Positions 21,343 to 33,312 of a stretch of DNA of 64,000 nt are shown piece by piece (the stretch's first letter is position 1; each line of letters starts with the position of its first letter). This DNA is from Theobroma cacao (Eukaryota > Streptophyta > Magnoliopsida > Malvales > Malvaceae). The notes below the pieces were generated by a model. The model was not told the origin of the DNA and did no database searches. It was given only the letters and a program-made list of their open reading frames with translations. The DNA lies in NCBI RefSeq assembly GCF_000208745.1, contig NC_030858.1, positions 6,870,188-6,934,187 on the forward strand, in the 5' to 3' direction. The position numbers were made by a program, and so were the translations under genes.

Positions 21343-24300
21343 ATGGCACCTTTTCTGCTCCATGGGAAACTTAATGTGACGATTTACGAGGTTGATGGGC
21401 TTTTTGGAGCAAGTTGCTGCACTGTTTTCTGCAAGGTATACTCCTTTTGAATGGTTGATTAATATTATCAGTTGGTGAATCTGTTGTACAAACTACAAAA
21501 AATGAATGGTTACCAGCTTGTTTAGTATAGCACTTTAGTATGTTTTTCTTATTAATTTCCTGTTCTGAAATATATATATATATATATATATAGATAGTGT
21601 AAGCATTTTGAGAAGTGCAAAATGTCGTTTCTTCTGTTCTTTTTTGGTACATTAAGACTTCTTGAGTTTTCTTTTGCATGATCTGATTAAGGTGACCCTT
21701 GTCCATCCTTAAAATCTACTCCTCCACAAAGTTTTGAACTTGAGGCTTTCATAATTAAAGTCTCAAGTTCAAACCGTTAGAGTTCTCCCACAGGACCAAA
21801 ACATCAACTTATCAGTATACAGGCAAAGCCTATCACCAATATGGCATCCTGCTAAAGAAGATTGTACAAGCTAAGAACTGTATAACATTCATGTTTACAT
21901 GTAAAGACCAGAAGTTATTGTCTAAGAAGGCGCCTGATATCTACTAGATGAATGAGCTGCTATCATACTTCAGTTATACCAACTACCAAGTACTTAGAAA
22001 TAAATTTCTTCTTCACTAGGCATTTAGAGGCTTAAAAGGAGGAAGACTAACTGCTGTTGGCAGAAATTCTCACATCCTAGCCCAAGAAGCAAAAACAAGT
22101 CGAGAGAAAATACCTAGCTATTTATCATATCTTACATACAAAGCTTAATTATGTTTGAATACCAAAAAAAAAATACCGTAGGCAGATCAGTACAGTATGC
22201 TTCATTTACTCTACAAAAGCCTTCTGTCAATACCTTGTGGCAGAGTGCAGGAGCAAACACTATCTCGCAAGAGCACTCAAGTCTTCTTCCTCCCAAGGGA
22301 CATTTCTCTACAACTCTCCCCAGTTGTCTAGCCAGCAACTAGACCTAGAAAAAGGTTTATGGTCCAAGAATCAAGACAATATTTTATTCATTAATCTTTA
22401 AAACCAAAAAGAATAATGAATTGTCTAAATTTGGTCTTCCCTGTCCCTGATATTACTGATACGATTTCAGGATTTTGGTCGCTTCCAGAACGGCAAACAC
22501 TGGTTTTCCCAAGTTTTCGGACATGTAGGAATCTCTATAGTATATATGTTCTGATAAAACGCAGTTGTCGCTCTGTTTCTTCAACACGTCCCTAGATTTT
22601 TGGTCATCTTTCTACTCTTTAATATTTCATTTTTCTTCTTATGGACTTGTGAAGAAAGTAAATGTAAAAATTTGGACAAATTCTGCACCGACTTGAACCT
22701 AGGACTATATTTTATATTTTTTCAGCTGTTTAACTTGAAGTGCAAGTTTTGATGCGAAGTCAACTAATCATTTAAAAGTTCTCTATTTATCTGACTTTTA
22801 AAAGTTAATGTTAAAAGAATGTTGTTCTTCCTTGCAGCTAGTGCAAAACATTGAAGAAAGTGTAGGAGTTGGGAAAGCATTTTCCAAACTGTATGTGACC
22901 ATTGATTTAGAAGAAACAAGAGTCGGTCGGTCTAGGCTATTAGAAAACGAAGGCTCTAATCTACAATGGCATGAGTCATTTCACATATATTGTGCCCATA
23001 AGGCTTCCAATGTTGTTTTTTCTATCAAAGAAAATGATCCTATAGGGGCATCCCTGATTGGAAGAGCTTACCTGCCTGTTGAAGAACTACTAAATGGAGA
23101 AGAAGTAGATAGATGGCTTAAGGTTGTGGATAAAGAGTACAAACCTCTTTGTAGAGGGTCCAGGATCCATGTCAAATTACAGTTTTTTGATACAACTCGG
23201 CACCCTAATTGGTCTCAGGGAATTAAAAGTCCTAAATTTCCAGGAGTTCCATATACATTCTTCAGTCAAAGAGAAGGTTGCAGGGTTACCCTTTACCAAG
23301 ATGCTCATGTTCCTGACAAATTCATTTCTGGAATCATCCCTCTTGCTGGGCGCAAGTATTATGAACCACACCGATGCTGGGAGGACATCTTTACTGCAAT
23401 TTCTAATGCAAAACATTTTATTTACATAGCCGGGTGGTCTGTGTATGCTAAAATAACCATGATAAGAGACTTGAAGAGGCCAAAGCCAGATGGAGATTTG
23501 ACTCTTGGTGAGCTTCTTATAAAGAAAGCCAATGAAGGCGTCAGTGTTTTGATGCTTGTTTGGGATGACAGAACTTCTGTTGAGTTTCTTAAGGAAGATG
23601 GAGTGATGGCTACTCACGATGAGGATACCAGACATTATTTCCATAACACTAAAGTCCATTGTGTTTTATGTCCACGCAATCCCGATCATTTGCATAGCAT
23701 TGTTCAAGACATGGAGGTTTCTACCATGTTCACTCATCACCAGAAGATTGTGGTCGTGGACAGTGAATTGCCCAATGAAGAATCAAAAAGGAGGGTTGAG
23801 AGCTTCATTGGTGGCATTGACCTTTGTGATGGGAGATATGACACTCCCTCTCATCCAATTTTCCGGACATTAGGCACCGTCCATCGGCATGATTTTCATC
23901 AACCTTGTTTCCATGATGCCTCAATTGCTAAAGGAGGGCCAAGGGAGCCTTGGCATGATATGCACTGCCGATTGGAAGGGCCTGTGGCCTGGGATGTATT
24001 GTTCAATTTTGAGCAGAGGTGGAGGAAGCAAGGAGAAAAGGACTTGCTAGTTCATTTACGAGAATATGATGACATATTCATACCTCCATCTCCAGTGACA
24101 TTCCCTGAAGATCACGAAACATGGAATGTTCAACTGTTCCGGTCCATTGATGGTGGAGCTGCCTTCGGCTTTCCTCACAACCCCGAGGATGCAGCTAGAT
24201 TGGGTCTTGTCAGTGGGAAGGATCATGTTTTTGACCGAAGCATTCAGGATGCATATATCAATGCCATTCGTCGAGCAAAGAATTTTATTTACATTGAAAA

Positions 24301-25308
24301 TCAATATTTTCTTGGAAGCTCTTTCAGCTGGAATTCAAAAGATCTTAAGGTTCAGGAGATTGGTTCTTTGCATCTTATTCCGAAGGAACTGTCTCTAAAG
24401 ATCGTTAGTAAGATCGAAGCTGGTGAGAGGTTTACTGTCTACATTGTCATTCCAATGTGGCCAGAGGGTGTCCCACACAGCCAATCTGTTCAGGTAATAT
24501 TGAATTGGCAGAAGAGAACCATGGAGATGATGTACACAGATGTAGTTCAGGCCCTGCAAGCCAAGGGACTCGAGGCAAACCCCAAGGACTACTTGACATT
24601 TTTTTGCCTTGGCAACCGAGAGAGAATAACTTCTGGGGAGTATGAACCTTCGGAAAGACCTGAACATGATACTGATTACAGTAGATCTCAGCAATCTAGG
24701 CGCTTCATGATCTATGTCCATGCCAAGATGATGATTGGTAAGTTAATTCGACACATTTTTGCTTGGATAGCTGAAGTATCTTCAATTTTTTATACCCTTT
24801 GCCAACTGTATCTTTTATTTTCTCCATTAGCTAGAGATGCACATGCTAAACTTGGGACCATATGCCTTTTGCAGTTGATGATGAATACATTATAATTGGG
24901 TCTGCCAACATCAATCAAAGATCAATGGATGGTGCCAGGGATACTGAAATTGCCATGGGGGCCTACCAACCGTATCACCTAGCGACCAGAGAGCCAGCCA
25001 GGGGCCAGATTCATGGGTTGCGTATGGCATTGTGGTATGAGCACTTAGGCAAGCTTGATAACTCCTTTCTCCAACCAGAGAGCTTGGAATGCGTCCGGAA
25101 GGTGAACCAGACTGCTGACGACTACTGGGATCTCTACTCATGTGACACGTCAGATCATGAGTTGCCAGGCCATTTGTTAAGTTATCCGATTCGAGTTACC
25201 CATAATGGAGAGGTGACAGAGATTCCAGGGTTGGAACATTTCCCAGACACCAAGGCTCGAGTTCTTGGATCCAAAAATGAGATGCTTCCTTCCATTCTAA
25301 CTAGTTAA
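21343..25308 (+). CDS. PLDALPHA3: Phospholipase D alpha (PLD alpha 3-like)
   Basis: Three exons (21343-21435, 22838-24737, 24875-25308) give 808 aa, the usual PLD alpha length. It hydrolyses phospholipids such as phosphatidylcholine to phosphatidic acid at membranes, with calcium binding through the N-terminal C2 domain. The C2 domain (about 1-150) opens [16 protein letters not shown]. The first HKD motif is H332-QK-IVVV-D339 and the second is H659-AK-MMIV-D666. The [14 protein letters not shown] segment and the C-terminal [10 protein letters not shown] and ILTS are characteristic. The second HKD is split by intron 2 after HAKMMI. Features such as SWNS after [17 protein letters not shown] and [10 protein letters not shown] recall Arabidopsis PLD alpha 3 more than PLD alpha 1. 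This comparison is from memory, and neighbouring gene order supports it. Start is the first ATG matching the family N-terminus. Confidence 0.93.
21734..21774. repeat. Short inverted repeat in PLD intron 1
   Basis: Two 17-base arms (21734-21750 and 21758-21774) are inverse complements apart from one base: TTTGAACTTGAGGCTTT against AAAGTCTCAAGTTCAAA. A 7-base spacer CATAATT separates them. It could form a hairpin in the pre-mRNA or be the end of a small transposable element. Confidence 0.7.
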
Positions 25309-28300
25309 ACTCAGTTGTCTAATAGTCAAAATGATGTATATTCTTTCATTCTGTCATTTAAGCAGCAGTGATATTCTGTTTGGTGGAAGTAAATATAGTA
25401 AATATTAGTACTTTACATTTCCTCTAGCTCAAAGCCAAAGCAACTGAAGAGAAAGGAATAATGCAGCTATGACACTAAGCCGTTTGGCCAACAGAAAATG
25501 ACGGGTAGATATGAATGATTCGAGCATCTAAATTGTTTTCCTCAGCAAAATTCCCAGAGAACCCTTTGCTGGTCAACTATATATGATTCAGAAAAGAACA
25601 GAAATGAAAGTGATCTATTACAGGATGAGTTAAAGAAATTCACAAAATTTGGAAGGGCCAGGTCTTCTTCCAACCATGAACTTACCTATGCCCCTCATTG
25701 CCTTATCCAAAATTCCCTATTCATGCATTACAAAATTGGTGCACTCATGAAAGCAAGAGGTACAATTTCAGTTTCTCTTTTAGGGAACAGACCAAAAGGC
25801 TCCAATTTGCTGGTAGATTGTCAAGGCTGGTTCAATATTGACAAACAAGTGCGGTGAACATCCCAATCGCAACTTCTTCCATGTATAGCACAGTTGAAGA
25901 TATTTTAATAATATGCTTTTGGATATTCCTTCAGTATGCGAAATTAATGCTAATATTTAATTTCCGATAGCTAAATGATAATCTGCCTAGCCATTATTAC
26001 TCCTAACCTGTTGACATCCAAGTTGTAATAGCATTTATTCCAAGACCAAATTATGTTTTCTAAGGAAACCCATTTTCTACATCCACAAAACCTCATTATC
26101 CTAATATAATATTGTTGCTTGCAGGCTACTTCTAACACCAAATTTTCGTTGTGTAGGCTTCTTTAGTTTTGATTTCATTGGTAGATATCTTTAGCCTTTG
26201 CTGAAAATTATAGCTAGTGGATTCCATCAGTAAGACTGATGAAGCTTGTGGTCCATATAGGCTAAATTCTACCAAAACTTTGTTTTCTTTTAGAAAATTT
26301 TGACTTTGGTCCATTTAGGCTGAGCGGTTTTCGTCCATACAGTCAAAAAAATTAATTACTTTGTGGGAAAACATTCTTCTTTCTTCAGTCTGTTTCCTTC
26401 TTTCCTTGCCTCTAGATCAATCCACCTACAGTTTTCCAACATAGCATTCATTGCAGTCTCAAAGAATAGAAATGTGCATGCACACTTAAGTCGTTGGCTA
26501 CAAATTAAGTTTCAGAACCAGGGAAGAAGTTCACATCACAACTATTTCTTGACTTTGTGTTTGGAATTAGTAGGTTTATGGGAAAATTGTTGAACATGAC
26601 ATGATTCACGTTTTGTGATAAGAAGTTTGATATCCGACATAAACCATTTTTTCCATGTAGATTTCACGAGTTAATGATTTGATTTGATGCAAATGTGCTT
26701 TTACGTATATGAAACTTGTGCCGAAAGTAAGGGCTGTAATTACTAGAAGTTTGAGAGGCAGGATGACTTTCAACGGCTATATTCATGTGTTCTGAGATCA
26801 TCGCTGGATGCAGGTAGCCCCACTTAGTTTTAAAGCCAAAGAGAAACCGAGAAAAAACCTTCCCTTATCCGATTTCAATCTCATCCTAGTTAGTTTCTGA
26901 CAAGAAAAGAATCTTCTCCAAATGATCCTCAAAAGCGTATCACACCCACTTCTCCGAACGTTGTTCATCATTTTCCTGTTTCCTCCAAACTATACGCAAC
27001 ATCGCGTGATGTTGAATTTATGTCTCCTTAATTAGGCAGTGCTTATCTATAGAATTCACTCATTTTATGGTTTTAAAATCACGAGTTGATATCTAAAACA
27101 GAAATGATCTCAAGCGTCAAAACGTTTCTTGCTACCATTGATTTGGTCTGATTAAAAAAATGTAACAACTGCCATATTTTTCTACATTCTTGGACCATGA
27201 CTCTTTGGTACAAAACAAAGCAATCTGGTGGCTTACTGCTAAAGGACATTAAACACAACCATGTGCCCATCAGCCCAAGAGCACTTTATTTATTTCGTCT
27301 CTCTGGTGATCAAATTCAAGCTCTTAGCCCATTGGTGGCACTGTCATTTTCCTATCTCGAACCAGATCTAAGCATCTTCAAACTCCATTCTTTGGGCATG
27401 GGAGAGTCTGCCACATCATGGATGATACAGAACACTGTATATTCAAAGGTAAATTAACCAAAATTATTGAGCGAAAAATGTATTCTAGGTACGCTCTTTT
27501 CCAAAGCGTGAACGCCACTCTCCATATCTTCGTATGGTATATATAGAATTTTCTTTTTCCTTTTGGATGCTTAGCAAAACAAATTCGCGGAGTTCGTAAG
27601 AGTTATGCAGGCAAAAGGTCGCACATCTTTTTCTGTCTTCTGCATACTCTTTTGTCTGTTTATTGCAAGTCTTTATCCTCTTTCATGTCTTTGGTCATTT
27701 CCTCAATTAGAGTGACCTTCTCGTGAGATTCTATCGAAAACAGAAATAGATTTGGCCGGTGAACTATCAATGCCCTGCCCCATACACAGAAAATATCATC
27801 CCTGTCTCAGGGTTTTGATGGAAATCGAGAAAACAGATGAAAGTGGAGTGAGGAAGAAAAAAAGTCCTCCTGGAAATGATTTTTGTACAGATAAAGAAGG
27901 ATCCAAACAATGCAAGAAAAGCTTAAGAGAAAAACTAGAAGCATGAAAGCACCCTTATCCTCAACATCTTATCACTTTCTAAATTCTGCGAAAAAAATCA
28001 GACAATTAAGGAAATTAACAATAGCAACCAATGACATGAGGCGGCAGTTTTCCCAAAGAATCTGGAAATTATAAAAAAAGAGAAGGAAAAAAGAAAAAAC
28101 ATCCACCTAAAAGTGAAGCGTCCTGATCGTCACGCGCTGCCAAAATGCTGTACAAAAATTTGAGCTGACAATTAGATACTGCCCATCTAGTCCCTTCCTA
28201 AGAAGCAATTGACGTCACCCAGAAGATTTCTCTCCTCCGCCTTGCCGTGTAGTGCACGAGCATAGCCTATTTGGCTAACCATATAGTCCCCTCCAAATGC

Positions 28301-28645
28301 CCAAACACATGCCTTTCGGCCTTTCTTTAGTTTTTACAGAAAAATTCTCTAGCATTCAAATAACAGTACAAAAGAAAACAGAGCCACCAATCGGGCTATC
28401 CTCTCCTTTCTACATATTATAATACTAATATTTTATAAAAATATTGCCCATTTGATTCCAATATTTTATTCAGCATTCAGACTTGTTTATGCACCACCAT
28501 CACACTATTTATCCTCTGTAAAGACCAAAACTAACCCCCTCCTTCCTCCCCTTCCCCTGGCAAAACCAGAACCAAAGCATCTTTTTTTTCACCCATTTCA
28601 GCTACAATTTTGGGTTTGAGATTTTGGTCTTGTTCCGACAAAAAC
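25309..28645. other. Intergenic region, no supported gene
   Basis: No frame here shows a family signature. 25309-25420 is the likely PLD 3' UTR. The remainder has mixed composition with several 60-86 codon chance frames. 28500-28645 is pyrimidine-rich (CCCTCCTTCCTCCCC) and is probably the promoter/leader of the small membrane protein gene. Confidence 0.4.
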
Positions 28646-29184
28646 ATGGCTTCAATATTGAGCTCGCAAGGAGTGGTATTAGCCACAGCTATGGCAGTCT
28701 CTGGCACTGTAATTCTCCTTGCTTTTCGTCTGCAGAAATCTTTACCTCTTGATCAAATCCCCCAGCCTTCTCAACAAGTCCTCCGCTCTTGCATATCTTC
28801 TGGTAAATATACATAAACAACTAGCCGTCTAGCTCTACTTGCATGCATATATATATATATATTAACTGCTAATTAACTTTCTTGTTCTTGGGTTTATTTT
28901 TATTTAAAGAAGGGAAGAAGAGGGAGAAGAAAAAGAAGAAGAAAGTGCACTTTGCGGAAGATGTGATGGATCCGAGAGGAGATGGGGAAGAGTTCAGGAG
29001 ACAGCTGATGCAGAATCCTGTTAGAATAGGTAGCAACAATAACTCTCCGGCAGCTTTAAACTCATCAACAAAGTTCAAGAAAATTGGTGGTGGTAAAGAT
29101 AGAGGAATGCCCGCTAACAGAGTTGCTCTTTACAATGGAATTCTAAGGGATCGTGTTGTCCAGCGACTGGCTTTTTCTTACTGA
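28646..29184 (+). CDS. Small single-pass membrane protein with Lys-rich stretch and RVxF-like motif, unknown function
   Basis: Two exons (28646-28802 and 28910-29184) joined in phase 1 give 143 aa. I know this as a conserved plant family without an assigned function. A hydrophobic segment at about residues 10-27 (VVLATAMAVSGTVILLAF) suits a signal anchor. A Pro/Gln-rich spacer follows, then a run of lysines (residues 55-64) leading into K64-V-H-F67-AED. This fits the [R/K]-V-x-F docking motif for protein phosphatase 1, with the usual basic residues before and acidic residues after. The C-terminal MPANRVALYNGILRDRVVQR stretch looks conserved. An ATG at 28610 is in frame upstream (12 more residues), but I chose 28646 because MASILSSQG begins the hydrophobic anchor directly. 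Start choice and PP1 binding are inference. Confidence 0.8.
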
Positions 29185-32100
29185 GAACTAGGAAAACAGA
29201 TTTTTATTTTTATTTTTATTTTTGTACAATCAAATTTGTGCGTATTTTTCGCTACACTTTGTGTAGTTTGTAATTATGTAAATACTATATAGTATATATT
29301 GTTTTTTTTTTTAATTTCAGTTCTCATTTTTTGTAAGAAGTTTTACACTTGTACTGGTTGGGGATGACTGGCTAGTTAGACTCATTTGGTAGTTTTCTTT
29401 TTTTTTTTCTTAATTTTCCCTTAATAGTTATTTTTTCTTAATATTTTGATTTTATTATTTCTATATGACAATCTTCTTGTTCGATTTTTATCTCAATAAA
29501 AATAAACGAGTGTTACGTATAATCTTATATAAAACTTTCGCATGACAAGGGATGTGCGTTGTTAATTTGACAAAAGTACCTTTTGAAAGTAAGATATATA
29601 TATATATATACACACAAACAAGTATATATGTATATTTTTTGAAAGTAAATTTGCAAATCAAACGATTATTTATTTCTCAATTGTCAACATAACATTTCAT
29701 ATATGTGACGACATTTTAAATTGCACGGTGGCACATTAATGAATAAATTAGAGTAAGGATGAAGGGGTGCAGTTTGGTTAAGTTTTGAGTGTAAACACAA
29801 TCCAAACAAAAAAAAAAAGGATTCTACTTTTTTTTCCTTTTTTTTTTGTTTGAAACCAATCCTAATGTGATTTGGCTTGGTTTCTTATTCAGTTTGAGCA
29901 TTTTAACAAACCAAAAAAAATTCTACAATTTTAATGCTGCTCCAATTCTTAATTTTTACTAAAATTAAAACAAAAATTTTGATTTTAATGTATTTTATAT
30001 GAATATTCTAAATTAAAGATTTGAAATATAAATATAATTATATACCTCTTATGGCCCCTCCCCCGCTCAAAGGACAAGGCAGAAAGGAAAGGTTAGGCTT
30101 CGTAGTGTGTAAGCATGATGGCTAACACAGGCAACTTTTCCCCCTTACCAAGATCGTGGCAATGGCAAACAATTTAAGCTTTTGTTTACCGGAATGACAA
30201 TGTGGCCTTTCCTTCGACTTTATGTAGTAGTTCCTTTCCGACATGGAAGCCCCATTCACATGGACATGTAAACATCTTAAACTGATATGCATGCGTGAGT
30301 GGGAAGGCAGCCATGTGCTAGGATGCTTCCTCTCTCACATCTCAGCCAACAACCATATATATATATATATAATCTCCTCAAATTTATTATCACATGACCA
30401 ATTCATTGACTTGACTCCACTCTGTTTTTTCCTTTCTCTTCTGCGAGTGATGTGCGTCGTATTCATGCCGTCATTCAATTGATTGCCTGACTGCTATTAT
30501 TGGTGTTTTTATAAAGAAAAAAGGAATATATAAGAGTTTAATTCTCAATTTGTCCAAGTAATTAAATGCAAAAAACAAAAAAAAAACCCCAAAACCAAGG
30601 CTAGGCCGAAGTTATATCATCTAGCAAACCAAGTCTAACATACAAATACTTACCACCTAGTTAATGGAAAGCAAATGTTGGATACCGTTTGGGGTTCACA
30701 GCATTCATGAAGCCCAAAAATTAGATAATTGAAGTAAGAGGCCACTCACATCATTTTTTTCTTACTTGAAATTTTAAAAATTTAATAAATTAATTAAATA
30801 TTTATTAATGTTCCACGAGAAACACAATGACTATTTTCTATTTGATACATTCTGAATTGGTTACACGGCTTATTCTATATTCAATTCATTAAAATTATGA
30901 GAATTTTTTGATATATTTATGTTACCATATTTTTTTAAATTTGATGGCCCACTTGTCTCACTGTTTTTTTTTTGGCCCTTTCGGCAGTTTCGGGGGACCT
31001 ATAGAAGAAAATGCTTGTGGGAGACACTTGGCTGGTAAGTGTGGGAGACAAGTAAAGGAAGGAAAGCCTCAAAAGAGCAGCATGGGGCATGGGCAACTGA
31101 ATATTGAGTTGGAGTTGCATTGAAATTGGAACAGAATCTTTATACTCATCACCCACCTTGTCTTTTTATATAATTTTATATATATATTTTTCTTCTTTTG
31201 ATTTGGAAGTGCTAGTGTGTTTCTTGTGAGGGCTGTTTGTGCTTCTCACATTTCTCCCCCCTTTTTTAATAATTTAATTGCATCCCATTTAATTGAATAA
31301 TACACTTGTCATTGAATTTTCCAAATGTCGTAATTATGCACCCAAAATGCACTGAAGGCCATGTTCTAAATATTCCAGAAGGTTTTCAGTGTTTGACCAA
31401 TCAGCCTAACCAATGGAAAAGAGAGGTGGTTATAAAGAAGATAACATTATTATCCCCGCAGCGCACTGCACCCACACATGTTTTAGCTTTGATTGGACAA
31501 GCCATGTGGACATTTTCAAGCATGGACCAATCACATTTCTCCTTGCGGTAGCCTTCCTTGTGGGAAAAGATTTGTATATAGAGATAGAACATAGTCCTCC
31601 ATTTCATTTTTTGAAAACAAAAAATGGTGGCCGGCATTTTTCTTTATTTTTTAGAGCCATTCATGGATTGCGTTGACATTGCAAACATAAATTTGCAGCC
31701 ACATAGAATGGCAATTTGATGCTTGAGCGCCATCAAGCTAAACTGTGACTTTTGTCTTTCTTATCAAAAATTTTATGGGAAATAAGTAGTGTGTGAGAGT
31801 TAACATGTAAAATAACCAAATGAGCCAATGGCAAATAGTCACGTGTCAATGATTAGCTCTCCCATCCATAGAGTAGTGACGAATTTCAATGTTAAATGAA
31901 GTAAATTAATACTCCCTATTAATTTGTCTTAGATCTTGACCCTTTATCAAATGAATAAATATCCTGAGGGCCCAGGATTGTGAGCAATCAGAGGTAAAAG
32001 CAACTCCAAAGCATGGAAGAAACATTAGGCAATCACCCAAGCAGGCAAGAAGGTGAAATGTGCTGCCTGCTAGGCTGCTAGCTCGTATAGGATTCTCCAA

Positions 32101-32223
32101 CTAAACTCTTTGGTAGTCACCAATAAATCTTGAAAAAAGATATGCAAAGATACCCTTTAAGTTACCTTGATGAAGATTGACGTGCAATAGATGGTTACTG
32201 TAGGGTAGTGTCATGTGTCACAC
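29185..32223. other. Intergenic region, no supported gene
   Basis: 29185-29330 is probably the 3' UTR of the small membrane protein gene (repeated TTTTTA units near 29202-29222). (TA)n tracts lie at about 29597-29611 and 30356-30371. 30050-30480 and 30960-31680 have higher GC and chance frames of 70-87 codons without a recognisable domain. I see no RNA gene. Confidence 0.4.
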
Positions 32224-33312
32224 CAGGGGTAGAGTTAATTAATTTTTATCGAAAGTCAAAAGTTAAGAAGAATAAAAATTAAAAATTTTTAAAATTAATA
32301 TATTGAATTTAATTATTAATAATAAAAAAATTTATAATAGATAATAATTTTATATAACATGTAAATCAAAAGAAATAAAAAAAAAACTTATAATAGTGTT
32401 ATAAGAAAATTTTATTTGACGATGATAATATCTTTTTTAATATAAACTGCTAAATTATTTATAAAAAACTTATCATCCATTTTGTTTTAAAATCTTATCT
32501 TTTTTAATATAAATGACTAAAAAATTAATATTATCAACATTTTATATTCTTGTTTTATTATATTTAAGTTTATAATACTAAATATTAAACTATAATGCAT
32601 AAACTATAAATAGTTAAATACGATATACAGAATTAATAATTTCTTCTTATACTCAAGATAATTTTCTTTCAACTAAATATAAAACATAAAGCACATTAAA
32701 AATATATACTCAAGATATTTTTTTTATATAATTAAGATTAATAAAAAATAACATATTAGTGAAATTTTGAACAACAATCAATAATGCAATACTAGAACTT
32801 ATATTTGAGAAATACATATACAATAATTTTTTAATTTTAAAAAATTAAAATTATTAAAAATAAAATCTACATAACAGAAAAAAAAACATGATAAGTAGGA
32901 GATATAACCTATATAACAAAAAAATGTGGTTGATAATTTATAAAAATTTAATAAAGAAAATTTATAAAAACTTAAAATATATGAGCAAATAGAATATAAT
33001 TAAAAAATAAATAATAATAATATAAATAGAAAAATAAAATAAAAATGTTACTTTTTTATAATTTTACAATACAAAGATTAAAAATAAAAGAGAAAAAGAT
33101 GAGTGAAGAAAATTAAAAAAATTAAAAAAAATTAAAAATTTGAGTAAAATTAAATAAATTTATAAAGCCATTTTATTATTTTTTAATGATATTAATTTTT
33201 AATAAAAAATTATTTTAAAAAATAATTAAAAATATATAATATATAAAAAATTTCAAAAAATTTGGGGGCCATGCCCCACATTACAAAGGGACACCCTCTG
33301 CGGCTCTGCAGG
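32224..33312. mobile_element. Candidate AT-rich non-autonomous DNA transposon
   Basis: A block of about 1.1 kb of extreme A+T content is bounded by more GC-rich ends. The left end is CAGGGGTAGAGTTAATTAA. On the right, GGGGGCCATGCCCC (about 33264) is followed by GCGGCTCTGCAGG. These resemble the CAGGGGCGGAGC… and …GGCTCCGCCCCTG ends, with a GGGGGCCATGGCCCCC box, that I have seen in many plant intergenic repeats. The ends here are mutated and I found no clear target-site duplication. No ORF is present inside. Confidence 0.35.

Noticed and set aside
22808..22837. ATG upstream of PLD exon 2 that extends its frame
   Set aside because: It lies in intron 1. The conserved C2 N-terminus [12 protein letters not shown] is encoded by exon 1 at 21343, and TTGCAG at 22837 is a good acceptor.
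23124..24721. Several frames of 62-160 codons on both strands inside PLD exon 2
   Set aside because: They are shadows of the conserved PLD coding sequence in other frames.
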